Assembly: GCF_900099995.1 (NCBI RefSeq)
Contig: NZ_FNCZ01000001.1
Coordinates: 1-64,000 of the forward strand
DNA from: Winogradskyella thalassocola
Lineage (GTDB): Bacteria; Bacteroidota; Bacteroidia; Flavobacteriales; Flavobacteriaceae
DNA: 64,000 nt
Direction of reading: 5' to 3'
The notes under the pieces are model-generated. The model was given only the letters and a program-made list of their open reading frames with translations. It made no database searches and was not told the DNA's origin. Shown here one piece after another: positions 1-9,129 of this stretch (the first letter of the stretch is position 1; each line of letters opens with the position of its first letter). The position numbers were made by a program, and so were the translations under genes.

Positions 1-2135
1 AAACTTAAATGGTAAGTGACCGTGAAATCTGTGGCCGATTGTGTTCCTAAAATCGCTAAGGTTTGTGAGCTTAAATCGAAAGTCGCAAAACCATCGTTGC
101 TCTCATCATCACATAACTCTAAATCTGAAACTGGGTTGATAGTGGGTTGAAGAGCTGAAGATAATGAGAATGAGGTTATATCAACACAAATCTGTGAAAC
201 ATCCGCTAATCGCGCCCAAATTGTTTGAGGACTCGTTACATTGGTATAAAGACTAGGCAGTGCGTTAACATTATCTAAAGCATCTTGTTCTGTAAGGTGA
301 TAACTTATCGAAAAAACAGTTGGATCTTGGTCTCCCAATATATCATCATCGTTTACTGATAAATCAAATTCTTCAATCCCAGTAGAACTACAAACAACTA
401 GATTAGGAGCCGGATTAGCAGTTGCGCCAGTTCTGAATTCAACAAGAATAGGTTCCGCAGAACCTGTACAAACACTTTCTAATTCGAAATCCGCGTAATA
501 AACCCCTGGCTCCGTAACTGTAATTGTTGAGGACACTTCACCTGGTATAATCACATCATCTTTATACCAAACATGGGTTGCTAGCTCAAGTCTAGTATCT
601 AAAACAACACCTGATCCATCACATGCTGCCGTACCTGCCTCAATAGTAATATCATCACCTAAACTACCACCTAAGTTAAAACTTCCTGCTTTAATAAAAA
701 CGCCAGAATCAAAAGCATTATCTCTATCATCTCCAATAACCAATTTAATAGTATAATTTTCACCAGGGACAACTGCAGATTGTGCTGTAAAAACACTTGT
801 TCTCCCATCAAATGCTATTGGTGATCCATTATTAGGAGTATAAGCTCCAAAATAGCGTTCATTAATCCCACCACAGGTGGCACCATTATCGGGATGAATA
901 TTAGTCACCAAAATAGGTGTCGTTGAACCAGGTAATACTGCTAAATTAGAAACATTACCAGCGGCATCAGTTAGTAAAAAAGCAAAAGCATCCGAATAGG
1001 TACATTCAAAACCACCCATATCGTATTCTTCAGAAGCCATTAAAAATTCAAAACTTATACTATCCGCCAAAGGTGTAAAATCAAACTGAATATATGTTGC
1101 ATTATGAGAATCAACACCTAACTCAGAATTTAAATCAGGATCGCCTGGCCAAACACCAGATCCATCACTTAAAGTTCCATTATTATTAGGTCCTCTAGCC
1201 TCACTAGCATCTCCACTTGTAAGTAACAACCCATCTTCAAAAGGAAAATCAATTCCATTACTCACAAAATATCCGATACCATTGGGCTCATCAACACTGT
1301 AGTTAATACCTGTTACGGCAACAATATTAGATACAGAAGCACATGGACTATCTATTAAAACATCTTCAATTAATTGCTCGGGGGTAAATGTCTCTTGGTC
1401 TATTACAACATTTTGCCCCAAAACAAAAACAGTAACTGTTGCTGTCCCTGAACATCCTTGCGGATTCGTATCTGTAACCGTTAATGTCACTGTATAAGTT
1501 CCTGCTGCACCAAATATATTAGTAACATTGGCACCTGTCGCTGTATTAGTGTCTCCAAAATCCCAATTATAAGTTGCATCTGTCCCATCTACTGAGAACA
1601 GTGCACTAGCAGAAAAATCAACAGATTGAAAAGGTAATATCCCAACAACACCAGCGGCATTGAGTGCAGGTATGGTATTATCTATAGATGCCATAATATC
1701 TTGACATGGAGTTGCACATAAGATATCCGCTTCCCAACCATTAATATTACCACTCCCATTAGACACAAATTCTATGGTAAGACACCCAGAAGCATTATCT
1801 TCTGTTGCAGAAATATTTCCAGGACCAGCTGTGCCTTGAAAAGTCCCTAATAATGGAGCTGTGACATCATCACCATCATAAATATACATTACGTCTGGTT
1901 GCGCACCTAGTTGTGTGGTAAATAGTGTAAAATCGAGAATAATAAACTCATTTGCATTTTGTGGACAAATTGTAGTGACCAAATTCTCATCATCACCATA
2001 ATTTGCAAACTCACCACCAGAATCATAAAATTTATCTGGAGCACAACGCGTAAAAGTCCCATTTTGCATCAATATGTCTTGAGCAAAACCTATTGTTGAA
2101 ATGAGGAAAATAATAAGATATAGGGTCTTTTTCAT
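1..2135 (-). CDS. Secreted multidomain protein (CUB, PKD, choice-of-anchor L), 3' end beyond window
   Basis: The frame is open from an ATG at 2135 to the left edge, giving about 711 codons with no stop, so the C-terminus is missing. Residues 1-19 form a signal peptide ending FAQ. Residues about 25-141 look like a CUB domain with paired cysteines (TRCAPDKFYDSGG at the start, GWEADILC at the end). Residues about 145-240 are a PKD domain (YNWDFGD, GTYTVTLTV). Residues about 265-450 resemble a choice-of-anchor L domain (MASEEYDMGG motif). Near the edge two repeats of the kind ILGxQ...VxYHL begin. Such repeats are common in flavobacterial surface proteins that end in a T9SS sorting domain, so T9SS export is inferred. 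Ligand and function are unknown. Confidence 0.85.
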   Translation of the reverse strand, partial: MKKTLYLIIFLISTIGFAQDILMQNGTFTRCAPDKFYDSGGEFANYGDDENLVTTICPQNANEFIILDFTLFTTQLGAQPDVMYIYDGDDVTAPLLGTFQGTAGPGNISATEDNASGCLTIEFVSNGSGNINGWEADILCATPCQDIMASIDNTIPALNAAGVVGILPFQSVDFSASALFSVDGTDATYNWDFGDTNTATGANVTNIFGAAGTYTVTLTVTDTNPQGCSGTATVTVFVLGQNVVIDQETFTPEQLIEDVLIDSPCASVSNIVAVTGINYSVDEPNGIGYFVSNGIDFPFEDGLLLTSGDASEARGPNNNGTLSDGSGVWPGDPDLNSELGVDSHNATYIQFDFTPLADSISFEFLMASEEYDMGGFECTYSDAFAFLLTDAAGNVSNLAVLPGSTTPILVTNIHPDNGATCGGINERYFGAYTPNNGSPIAFDGRTSVFTAQSAVVPGENYTIKLVIGDDRDNAFDSGVFIKAGSFNLGGSLGDDITIEAGTAACDGSGVVLDTRLELATHVWYKDDVIIPGEVSSTITVTEPGVYYADFELESVCTGSAEPILVEFRTGATANPAPNLVVCSSTGIEEFDLSVNDDDILGDQDPTVFSISYHLTEQDALDNVNALPSLYTNVTSPQTIWARLADVSQICVDITSFSLSSALQPTINPVSDLELCDDESNDGFATFDLSSQTLAILGTQSATDFTVTYHLS

Positions 2136-2299
2136 AAGTTAAAGCTTCAATTTATCAGCGCATAAATTCTTAAGTTCAATGTAACAAATAAACGCTTGAG
2201 TTTTCTTGAGCACGAAATTTAATGAATAAATATTAATTGACTTAAGATTATAGTTATAAAACATCATCCAATGGATGAACGAATCATGTTGATATTTCA

Positions 2300-2307
2300 T
2301 ACTTTTG
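2300..2307 (+). promoter_or_regulatory. Promoter -7 box (TACTTTTG) upstream of the nfu-like gene
   Basis: TACTTTTG is an exact match to the Bacteroidota TANNTTTG -7 consensus. It lies 12 bases before the ATG at 2320, which implies a very short leader. No TTG at the usual 17-23 base spacing was found upstream, so this rests on the -7 box and its position alone. Confidence 0.5.
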
Positions 2308-2319
2308 CAAATAAAAAAG

Positions 2320-3222
2320 ATGGCACAGACCAAAATTTCCATAGTCAATACTTCTAACGACAGTATAAAGAAGTTTGAAGCAGATCGATTTTTAACTAAT
2401 CATAACAGTTTCGAATTTAACAACATAGATGACGCTAAACACTCTCCTTTGGCGCAACAATTATTCTATCTTCCTTTTGTAAAAAAAGTATATATCGCAT
2501 CTAATTTTGTGGCGATAGAACGTTATAATATAGTAGAATGGAAAGATGTAGAAAATGAAGTTGCACAACAAATTGAAGATTATTTATCTAGAGATGGTGT
2601 GGTAGTTAGTGAAGATGCTATTAAACCTAAAGCGGCTGTAACTGTATATGCAGAAAGCACTCCTAATCCTGGTGTATTAAAATTTGTATGTAATAAAGTT
2701 TTAGTTCCAAATTTATATGAGTTCACCTCTATTGAAGACGCTAAACCATCACCTTTAGCGACGGCATTATTCCAATTTCCATTTGTGAAGAATATTTACA
2801 TGGAAAAGAATTTTATTTCTATTACTAAGTTTGATATTATAGAGTGGGAAGACATCACGCTTCAATTGCGAGAGTTTTTAAAATCTTATGTTGAAGACGG
2901 AAAAACCATCCTAAACGATGATGCGCCAAAGCAATTGAAAAAAACGGAAGAAGCTATTGAACAAAAATTTGAAGCTTTAGATGATATTTCAAAAAACATT
3001 ATAAATATTCTTGAAGAATATATAAAACCGGCTGTAGAAAGTGATGGAGGGAATATTGAATTTATTTCTTACGATGACGCAACCAAAAAAGTTGAAGTCT
3101 TATTACAAGGAGCTTGTAGTGGTTGTCCATCATCAACCTTTACCCTTAAAAATGGTATTGAGACTATGCTAAAAGACATGTTGAAGGATACCGCTATCAC
3201 TGTAAATGCTATAAATGGTTAA
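2320..3222 (+). CDS. NifU/Nfu family Fe-S cluster scaffold protein with duplicated N-domain
   Basis: This 300-residue protein should carry a transient Fe-S cluster and hand it to apo-proteins in the cytoplasm. Residues about 220-295 are the NifU-like C-terminal domain, with the cluster-binding CxxC (Cys266 and Cys269, GACSGCPSS). In front are two copies of the Nfu N-terminal domain, about 4-85 and 103-182. Both contain a DAK(H/P)SPLA motif and a PFVK(K/N) strand. The second keeps the family signature STPNPGVLKF, which the first has lost. The frame stays open to a TTG at 2305, but that codon lies inside the TACTTTTG promoter box, so ATG 2320 is the chosen start. A dodecin-like gene follows 75 bases downstream. 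Confidence 0.9.
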   Translation: MAQTKISIVNTSNDSIKKFEADRFLTNHNSFEFNNIDDAKHSPLAQQLFYLPFVKKVYIASNFVAIERYNIVEWKDVENEVAQQIEDYLSRDGVVVSEDAIKPKAAVTVYAESTPNPGVLKFVCNKVLVPNLYEFTSIEDAKPSPLATALFQFPFVKNIYMEKNFISITKFDIIEWEDITLQLREFLKSYVEDGKTILNDDAPKQLKKTEEAIEQKFEALDDISKNIINILEEYIKPAVESDGGNIEFISYDDATKKVEVLLQGACSGCPSSTFTLKNGIETMLKDMLKDTAITVNAING

Positions 3223-3297
3223 AATTTTGTACCTTAAGAGTGACCTTATTGAGTTTTTAGTGTCTCAATTAATATAACCCTTAAAACATATACCATT

Positions 3298-3498
3298 ATG
3301 GCAGTATTAAAAGTAATTGAAGTCTTATCTAACTCAGATAAAAGTTGGGAAGATGCAACAAAGAAAGCAGTAAAAGAAGCTTCTAAAACTGTGAAAAACA
3401 TAAAATCTGTTTATGTAAATGAGCAGAGTGCTATCGTTAATGGTGACGACGTTACAGAATTTAGAGTGAATTTAAAATTGACTTTTGAAGTTAAATAA
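3298..3498 (+). CDS. Dodecin family protein lacking the canonical flavin-stacking residues
   Basis: At 66 residues it has the length and beta-alpha-beta-beta pattern of dodecins, small dodecameric proteins that store flavin. The first strand (AVLKVIEVLS), the helix (about 16-33) and the last two strands (VNGDDVTEF, LKLTFEV) align with known dodecins without gaps. The tryptophan that sandwiches the flavin in characterised dodecins aligns with Ser37, and the flavin-contacting glutamine aligns with Arg56. Family membership is clear, but flavin binding in the usual mode is doubtful. A hairpin terminator follows 28 bases after the stop. Confidence 0.85.
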   Translation: MAVLKVIEVLSNSDKSWEDATKKAVKEASKTVKNIKSVYVNEQSAIVNGDDVTEFRVNLKLTFEVK

Positions 3499-3525
3499 AT
3501 TCTATTATCGCTAGTATTAACATCT

Positions 3526-3557
3526 AACTCGGTCTAAAAATTAGTCGAGTTTTTTTA
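3526..3557 (+). terminator. Rho-independent terminator after the dodecin-like gene
   Basis: AACTCG (3526-3531) pairs with CGAGTT (3546-3551), and the 3' arm runs straight into a run of T. It separates the nfu/dodecin pair from mscS. Confidence 0.75.
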
Positions 3558-3584
3558 TTGAAAATTTAAATTTTAAAAATCAAC

Positions 3585-4397
3585 ATGGAAACACAAAAAT
3601 GGATTGACTCAGGTTACAATTTTATTATTGAGTTTGGCCCTAAAGTTATCGGAGCTATACTTATATGGATTATTGGTAGCTGGGTGATTAAAATGATCGT
3701 AAAAGGCGCTTCTAAAGCAATGAATAAAGGCGATTATGACGAAAGCTTAAAAAAATTCTTATTAAATCTTATTAATTGGATTTTAAAAATTCTTCTCATT
3801 ATTGTTGTCTTAGGCACAATGGGTGTTGAAACAACGTCGTTTGCTGCTATTATTGCTGCTGCTGGTTTAGCCATCGGTTTAGCGTTACAAGGTTCTTTAG
3901 GGAACTTTGCTGGTGGAGTTTTAATTATGATTTTTAAGCCTATTAAAATTGGTGATTTAATAGAAGCTCAAGGAGAAATCGGAGTGGTTAAAGAAATTGA
4001 AATCTTTACGACCAAATTGATTGGTCTTTCTAATAAAGAAATCATCATCCCTAATGGATCGCTTTCTAACGGAAACATTGTGAATTACACAACACAAGGT
4101 ACACGAAGAGTCGATTTAGTATTTGGAGTCAGTTATGATGCAGATATCAAACAAACAAAAGATGTATTCAGCAAAGTGTTAGCGGCACATCCTTTAATAT
4201 TAAAAGATCCTGCACCAACAATTGCTTTATCTGAATTAGCAGATAGCTCAATTAACTTTGTGGTAAGACCTTGGTGTAAAACTGAAGATTACTGGACTGT
4301 TTACTTTGAGATTACCGAAAATGTAAAAGAAGCATTAGATGCGGCTGGTATCGAAATACCTTATCCACATCAAGTAGAAATACACAAAGAAGGTTAA
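3585..4397 (+). CDS. mscS: Small-conductance mechanosensitive channel (MscS family)
   Basis: A 270-residue inner-membrane channel of minimal MscS architecture, which would open under membrane tension to release osmolytes. Three hydrophobic segments are visible at about 18-42, 60-84 and 88-130. The third is the pore helix, rich in Ala/Gly (AAAGLAIGLALQGSLGNFAGG), followed by the hallmark FKPIKIGDLIE at the start of the beta domain. The soluble C-terminal vestibule follows (IIIPNGSLSNGNIVNY). The last four bases overlap the end of the convergent tsaB gene. It stands alone behind a terminator, so it probably has its own promoter, although I could not place one. Confidence 0.93.
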   Translation: METQKWIDSGYNFIIEFGPKVIGAILIWIIGSWVIKMIVKGASKAMNKGDYDESLKKFLLNLINWILKILLIIVVLGTMGVETTSFAAIIAAAGLAIGLALQGSLGNFAGGVLIMIFKPIKIGDLIEAQGEIGVVKEIEIFTTKLIGLSNKEIIIPNGSLSNGNIVNYTTQGTRRVDLVFGVSYDADIKQTKDVFSKVLAAHPLILKDPAPTIALSELADSSINFVVRPWCKTEDYWTVYFEITENVKEALDAAGIEIPYPHQVEIHKEG

Positions 4398-5065
4398 GCT
4401 TTCTTTTTTAAAGCTACAAAATCCTTTAAATAATAAGGTTCAAAATAAGCGACATCTACGGTGTCGCTTTTTTTATGCTTATTTTCTGCTAACAAAGCCA
4501 TTTCATTTGCAGAAGGCAATTTTCCATCTATAAATACTGCATTAGGATGCTGAATTAGGCTTTTAGTCTTTTCTACACCACTTCCTACAAAATAAACTTT
4601 ATGATCTTTAAGAAGCGTGTTAAAACTCTCTTCTGTGAGGATTTCGGCCTGTATTTCTCTATGTAATTCTAGGTTCGAATTATAGATTGCCGAATACACT
4701 TCCATACGTCTCGCATCTAACATAGGAATTATAAAACCATCTCTAAATTTAACTTGATGTGCTAAACTTTCTAAAGTTGAAATAGCAATTAATGGTTTAT
4801 TTAATGCGAAACACAAACCTTTTGCAGAAGACACACCTATGCGTAAGCCTGTATAAGAACCAGGACCTTTACTAACGGCTACTGCATCAATCTCTGAAGG
4901 TTTTATTTTTGAAATCTTAAAAACTTCATCTATAAAAAGATGTAATGTTTCGGCATGGGAAAATCCTAAACTATTATCTTCTTTTAAAACTAAAGTCTCT
5001 CCATCCTTAGACAGAGAGACTGAACAATTTGTAGTTGCTGTTTCTATATTTAGCACTAATGCCAT
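4394..5065 (-). CDS. tsaB: tRNA threonylcarbamoyladenosine biosynthesis protein TsaB
   Basis: TsaB is the ASKHA-fold partner of TsaD in making t6A37 on ANN-decoding tRNAs. The 223-residue protein has the N-terminal strand-turn LVLNIETATTNCSVSL and the signature KGPGSYTGLRIGVSSAKGL at about 66-84, both typical of the family. The C-terminal half is shorter and divergent, as expected for TsaB compared with TsaD. It is the last gene after the exporter operon, 15 bases downstream of an HlyD gene, so it is probably co-transcribed. Its stop overlaps the mscS stop within a shared TTAA. Confidence 0.93.
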   Translation of the reverse strand: MALVLNIETATTNCSVSLSKDGETLVLKEDNSLGFSHAETLHLFIDEVFKISKIKPSEIDAVAVSKGPGSYTGLRIGVSSAKGLCFALNKPLIAISTLESLAHQVKFRDGFIIPMLDARRMEVYSAIYNSNLELHREIQAEILTEESFNTLLKDHKVYFVGSGVEKTKSLIQHPNAVFIDGKLPSANEMALLAENKHKKSDTVDVAYFEPYYLKDFVALKKKA

Positions 5066-5080
5066 TAGCTAATGTATTTT

Positions 5081-6391
5081 TTATTCCTCGCTTTTAGTGT
5101 TAGAAGCGTCTAAGGAACTTTTATTTTTTACCTGAATTAAATCTCCTGGATTAAGGTCTTTAGAAACCATGATATATGGTCCTGTAATGATTTCATCATC
5201 TTTAGTTAATCCTGAAATGATTTCAATATTAGTATCATCTTGAATACCTGTCTTAACAACTCTTAATTTAGCTTTTCCATTCTCATTTACAAACACACAT
5301 TCAAATTTTTGCTCTTCCCCATCATAATCTCCTGAGTCTGTGGTTGGTGTTTTTTGGTATGTTTTTTTGGTTGAGCTTGTATCTGTTTTAATCACAATAG
5401 CACTAATAGGTACCGAAATGGCATCTTTTCTAGTTTTTGTAATGATATCTACAGTTGCAGTCATTCCGGGTCTAAAAGGGGAATACGTTTCAGGTTTTCC
5501 TTCTGTTAGATCTTTATAAGACTCTTCTATTATTCTAACTTTAACTTTAAAATTAGTCACCTGATCTGCAGCCAAAGTACCAGCAGCAGAATTAGCAATA
5601 GCTGTAACGACTCCTTTAAATTTTTTCTTTAAGTAAGCATCAACTTCAACAATTGTAGAATCTCCAATGCTCACTTTTACAATGTCATTTTCATTGACAT
5701 CAACTTCAACTTCCATGTTTTTTAAATTGGCGACTCTTAAAATTTCTGTACCTGCCATTTGTTGTGTCCCAACTACACGTTCACCTAGCTCTACACTTAA
5801 AAGTGAAATTGTCCCTGTCATTGGTGCATAGATTGTTGTTCTATTTAAATTGTCTTTAGCTTCATTCACCGTTGCTGCAGCACTTTGCACACTGTAATAC
5901 GCAGAACTTTTACCTGCAACTGCAGTTTCGTAAGTAGCAATAGAGCGATCCCAATCTGCTTTAGAAATGACGCCTTTATTAAAAAGAGTTTTGTTTCTCT
6001 CGTAATCGGCTTTGGCCTGTTTTAAATTGGCTTCAGCTTGTTCTAAACCTGCTCTTACATTTTGATAAGACGCTTGAGTTCTACTAACCGCAGACTGAAT
6101 TAAATCTGGGTTTACCCGAACCAACAAATCACCTTTCTTAACTTCTTCACCTTCTTTAAATGGCAACTCTAAAATCTCACCAGACACTTCTGAAGATATT
6201 TTTACTTCAACTTCTGGCTGAATTTTTCCTGTGGCAGATACGGTTTCAACAATATCTTTTAAAGTCACTTCTTTTATAGTAACTTCTTTAAAATCACCTT
6301 TTTCACCAAACCACCCCATTTTAGATCCTGCAACTACAATCAATAGTCCCACAATGAAAAGTCCGATAATAATTTTTACTGTTTTGCTCAT
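5081..6391 (-). CDS. HlyD/MacA-type periplasmic adaptor of a tripartite efflux system
   Basis: A 436-residue membrane-fusion protein. Residues about 5-25 are an N-terminal membrane anchor. A lipoyl-type hairpin is split on either side of a coiled-coil hairpin at about 100-180 (includes NKTLFNKGVISKADW). A beta-barrel and membrane-proximal domain follow. It should bridge an inner-membrane transporter to the TolC-like protein encoded just upstream, with 2 bases between the genes. A second adaptor (7862-9019) shares the same coiled-coil motif, so this operon encodes two adaptors for one channel. The C-terminal Ser/Lys-rich tail is not conserved in the family. Confidence 0.9.
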   Translation of the reverse strand: MSKTVKIIIGLFIVGLLIVVAGSKMGWFGEKGDFKEVTIKEVTLKDIVETVSATGKIQPEVEVKISSEVSGEILELPFKEGEEVKKGDLLVRVNPDLIQSAVSRTQASYQNVRAGLEQAEANLKQAKADYERNKTLFNKGVISKADWDRSIATYETAVAGKSSAYYSVQSAAATVNEAKDNLNRTTIYAPMTGTISLLSVELGERVVGTQQMAGTEILRVANLKNMEVEVDVNENDIVKVSIGDSTIVEVDAYLKKKFKGVVTAIANSAAGTLAADQVTNFKVKVRIIEESYKDLTEGKPETYSPFRPGMTATVDIITKTRKDAISVPISAIVIKTDTSSTKKTYQKTPTTDSGDYDGEEQKFECVFVNENGKAKLRVVKTGIQDDTNIEIISGLTKDDEIITGPYIMVSKDLNPGDLIQVKNKSSLDASNTKSEE

Positions 6392-6393
6392 AA

Positions 6394-7716
6394 TTAAAAC
6401 TTTAATTCAGTTGCTGGAATTCCGAAATATAATTCGAGAACCTTCAACTTAAAAATATAATCGTATTTAGCACGATTTAATTCGATGTTAGCATTGTCGA
6501 ATCTTAGTTTAGATTGACTAAAATCGAAAGCATTGGTTAAACCAACATCATAACGTTCTTTAGCATAATCGTATGCTAATTGTTGTGATTCTAATGCTTT
6601 ATTTGCAGCTTCAAAAGATTTTAAAGCCCCTTTTGCATCTACATAAGCCTGATATACTGTAGATTCTAAATTTAATTCTTCTTGCTCTAATTGGTATCTC
6701 GTACGCTCTAAATTAATCTGAGTTCTTTGTACATTACCTTTAACTGAAAACCCATTAAAAATAGGAACGCTAAGACTTAAGCCATAACCAATACCATCAT
6801 TAATGTAAATTTGCTCATTAAAAGGAGTAGCATTCGCATCGGTGTAACGTGTATCATAGCCAAGGAACGCTCTTAAACTTGGCCAATATGACCCTTTTGC
6901 AATTTGAATATCTTTTTCTGCTAAAGCTACATTCTGTTCTGCTATTTTTATTTCAGACCTATTCGCTTTTGCATTTTCAATAATTTCCGATACTGATTTA
7001 CTTGCGACTCCCTCATCTACAACATCGTAACCCTCATCTTCAATATCAAAGTTTTCGTAATCTTTAATTAGTAGTAACTGCGCTAAATTTATTAATGAAA
7101 TTTGAATTAAATTTTCTGCATTTACGATATTCTGCTTCTCACTTGCATCTGATGCCTGAATTTCTAATAAATCACCTCTAGGAAGAGAACCAGCTTCAAC
7201 CAATTGATTGGTACGTTCAATTTGTTCTTGAGTTACGGCATTCTGAGATTTTAAAACTTCTAGATTGGCTTTATTTAAGATGACGTTAATGTATCCGTTT
7301 GCGACAAAAAGTGAAATATCATCTTTCATTTTAGACAGTCTATAGTCTGCTGCTAATTTTGAAATTTCGGCACGCTGAACTTGTCTAATATTCTGTAATC
7401 CATCAAATAGATTATAACCAAGATTTATATTACCAGATGCAGAAAGAAATGTCGTAGTTGAAGAGTTTCCGGTTGTAGGATCAAAACTCAAACCAGTGTT
7501 ATTTGAAACGCTAGCCCCAATATTAACCGTTGGTAAAAACCGACCTATCGCTGTTAATTTCTCTATATCAGTAACTTTTAGGTCTAACTCACTTTGCTTA
7601 ACAGAAATATTATTTTCTAAAGCATATTCTACACACTCTTTAAGTGTCCATTTTTTATTTTGACCTTGTACTAAAACTCCAAAAAGAAGTAATGCTACTA
7701 TGATTGTTTTTTTCAT
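6394..7716 (-). CDS. TolC family outer-membrane efflux protein
   Basis: A 440-residue outer-membrane channel of the TolC/OEP family. A signal peptide spans 1-18 (GVLVQG). Two repeated helical halves follow, each with long heptad-like stretches (about 25-230 and 240-430). The usual PTVNIGASVS and GLSLSVPIFNG strands mark the barrel segments. It sits between two HlyD adaptor genes downstream of the ABC permeases, so it should form the outer-membrane exit of the MacAB-like pump. A hairpin repeat element lies 27 bases upstream of its ATG. Confidence 0.92.
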   Translation of the reverse strand: MKKTIIVALLLFGVLVQGQNKKWTLKECVEYALENNISVKQSELDLKVTDIEKLTAIGRFLPTVNIGASVSNNTGLSFDPTTGNSSTTTFLSASGNINLGYNLFDGLQNIRQVQRAEISKLAADYRLSKMKDDISLFVANGYINVILNKANLEVLKSQNAVTQEQIERTNQLVEAGSLPRGDLLEIQASDASEKQNIVNAENLIQISLINLAQLLLIKDYENFDIEDEGYDVVDEGVASKSVSEIIENAKANRSEIKIAEQNVALAEKDIQIAKGSYWPSLRAFLGYDTRYTDANATPFNEQIYINDGIGYGLSLSVPIFNGFSVKGNVQRTQINLERTRYQLEQEELNLESTVYQAYVDAKGALKSFEAANKALESQQLAYDYAKERYDVGLTNAFDFSQSKLRFDNANIELNRAKYDYIFKLKVLELYFGIPATELKF

Positions 7717-7743
7717 GTGTTAAAATCTATTTTTCACTATTGT

Positions 7744-7808
7744 CACATACTGTTCGCTATTAATCATTTCTATAAACTGATTAAATTTTGAACATGCTCG
7801 TTTCATGA
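7744..7808 (-). repeat. Intercistronic hairpin repeat, copy A
   Basis: On the plus strand the element starts CACATACTGTTCGC (7744-7757) and ends ACATGCTCGTTTC (7792-7804). Between them lies an imperfect hairpin, TAATCA/TGATTA. It matches copy B (9048-9112) at 57 of 65 positions without gaps, and copy C (15412-15471) in the two end blocks. It lies between the HlyD and tolC genes, sense strand minus. Confidence 0.85.
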
Positions 7809-7861
7809 TACTTGTTTGTCTATATAAAACTTAAAGTGTTACACTAAATTTCAAAAAATTA

Positions 7862-9019
7862 TTACTGAGCGTATTTAGGCACGCCTTGTATTTGATTCCA
7901 AACTTTTATTTTATCAGTTTTTGATATACCACTTTTCACTTCTACAAAAATACCATCACTAATACCTAATTCCACATCTTTTCTTTCAAACTTTTGATCT
8001 CCAACGACAATCTCTACGTAAGGCTTTTTTGTATCCTTATCATATTGTACTAAAGCTTCTTTTATTGCTAAAACATTTTCTGCTTTTTCCAAAATAATAG
8101 AGGCGTTAGCGCTTAGACCCGCTCTAATAAATGTTGAATCCATTTTTTTAAGAGACCCCTTTATTTCAAATTGAATAGCACCGTTTTCTGCCACACCTTT
8201 TGGAGCAATGTAATCTAAAACCGCATCAAATGTTTTATCTTCAATAGCACCAACAGTAATCTCTAATGGTAAGCCCTCTTTAATTTTACCAACTTCACTC
8301 TCATCTACTTTACCCTCAAAAATCATTTGTTTTACATCTGCTAAAGACGCAATTGAAGTTCCTTCGTTAAAGTTGTTTGCTTCAATAACTTGGTTTCCTG
8401 CTTTTACAGGTACATCTAAAACCATACCCGAAACAGTTGCTCTTACTTGTGTCTGTGCTATATTTCCTAAACCAGATGTGGTTCCTGTTTTAATAATATC
8501 ATAATTCTGATTCGCAGAATTTACATTAATCTTAGCTTGCTCTACACTTTGCTTGGTTTGTAAATACGAATTATTTACACCTTCAAAATCATTAGCAGAG
8601 ATCACACCTTTTTCAAACAACGCCTTTTGTCTATCGTAATTAGACTGTTGTGTTTGTAAATTTATTTGTGCCGTTCGAAGCGCTGTTTGGTTTGTTGCAA
8701 TACTATTTTTTGCACTTGTTAGAGACGATGCATTAGGTATCACCTTAATTTGTGCGATAAGATCTCCTTGTTCAACATATTCGCCAGCTTCAATAAAAAC
8801 CTGTTCGATAACACCAGAAATATTCGGTTTAATTAATATTTCTTCTTTTGGAACAATACTTCCTGTGGCTACAGTTTTAACTATTATGGTTTCTTCAGTA
8901 GGTGATTCAGAAGTGTATGTAATTGGATCTTCTTGATTCTTTTGCCATAAATAATATAGTGATATTCCAAATACAGCCACTATAGCTATTAATATAATTA
9001 TGGTTTTAGTTCTTTTCAT
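7862..9019 (-). CDS. HlyD/MacA-type periplasmic adaptor, second copy in operon
   Basis: A 385-residue adaptor. Residues about 5-24 form the anchor (TIIILIAIVAVFGISLYYL). A biotinyl-lipoyl half (ISGVIEQVFIEAGEYVEQGD), a coiled-coil hairpin at about 100-170 and the barrel domain follow. The motif QKALFEKGVISANDF mirrors that of the other adaptor at 5081-6391, so the two are paralogues. It directly follows the two ABC permeases and is probably the adaptor that docks on them. It is flanked on both sides by copies of the same intergenic hairpin repeat. Confidence 0.9.
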   Translation of the reverse strand: MKRTKTIIILIAIVAVFGISLYYLWQKNQEDPITYTSESPTEETIIVKTVATGSIVPKEEILIKPNISGVIEQVFIEAGEYVEQGDLIAQIKVIPNASSLTSAKNSIATNQTALRTAQINLQTQQSNYDRQKALFEKGVISANDFEGVNNSYLQTKQSVEQAKINVNSANQNYDIIKTGTTSGLGNIAQTQVRATVSGMVLDVPVKAGNQVIEANNFNEGTSIASLADVKQMIFEGKVDESEVGKIKEGLPLEITVGAIEDKTFDAVLDYIAPKGVAENGAIQFEIKGSLKKMDSTFIRAGLSANASIILEKAENVLAIKEALVQYDKDTKKPYVEIVVGDQKFERKDVELGISDGIFVEVKSGISKTDKIKVWNQIQGVPKYAQ

Positions 9020-9047
9020 GTGTTTAGATTTATTGTTTTTAAATGGT

Positions 9048-9112
9048 CACATGCTGTTCGCCATTTATCACTTCCTTTAAGTGATTAAATTTTGAACATG
9101 CTCGTTTCATGA
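9048..9112 (-). repeat. Intercistronic hairpin repeat, copy B
   Basis: CACATGCTGTTCGC (9048-9061) and ACATGCTCGTTTC (9096-9108) flank the hairpin ATCACTT/AAGTGAT. Compared with copy A, the stem has changed but still pairs, and the last 23 bases are identical. It starts 28 bases upstream of the HlyD ATG and ends 17 bases from the stop of the upstream permease gene. Confidence 0.85.
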
Positions 9113-9129
9113 TTGTGATTAATATATGT

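Noticed and set aside
2139..2348. 69-codon open frame on the minus strand across the nfu promoter region
   Set aside because: It overlaps the nfu start and promoter, has no domain or start context, and its composition looks like random AT-rich sequence.
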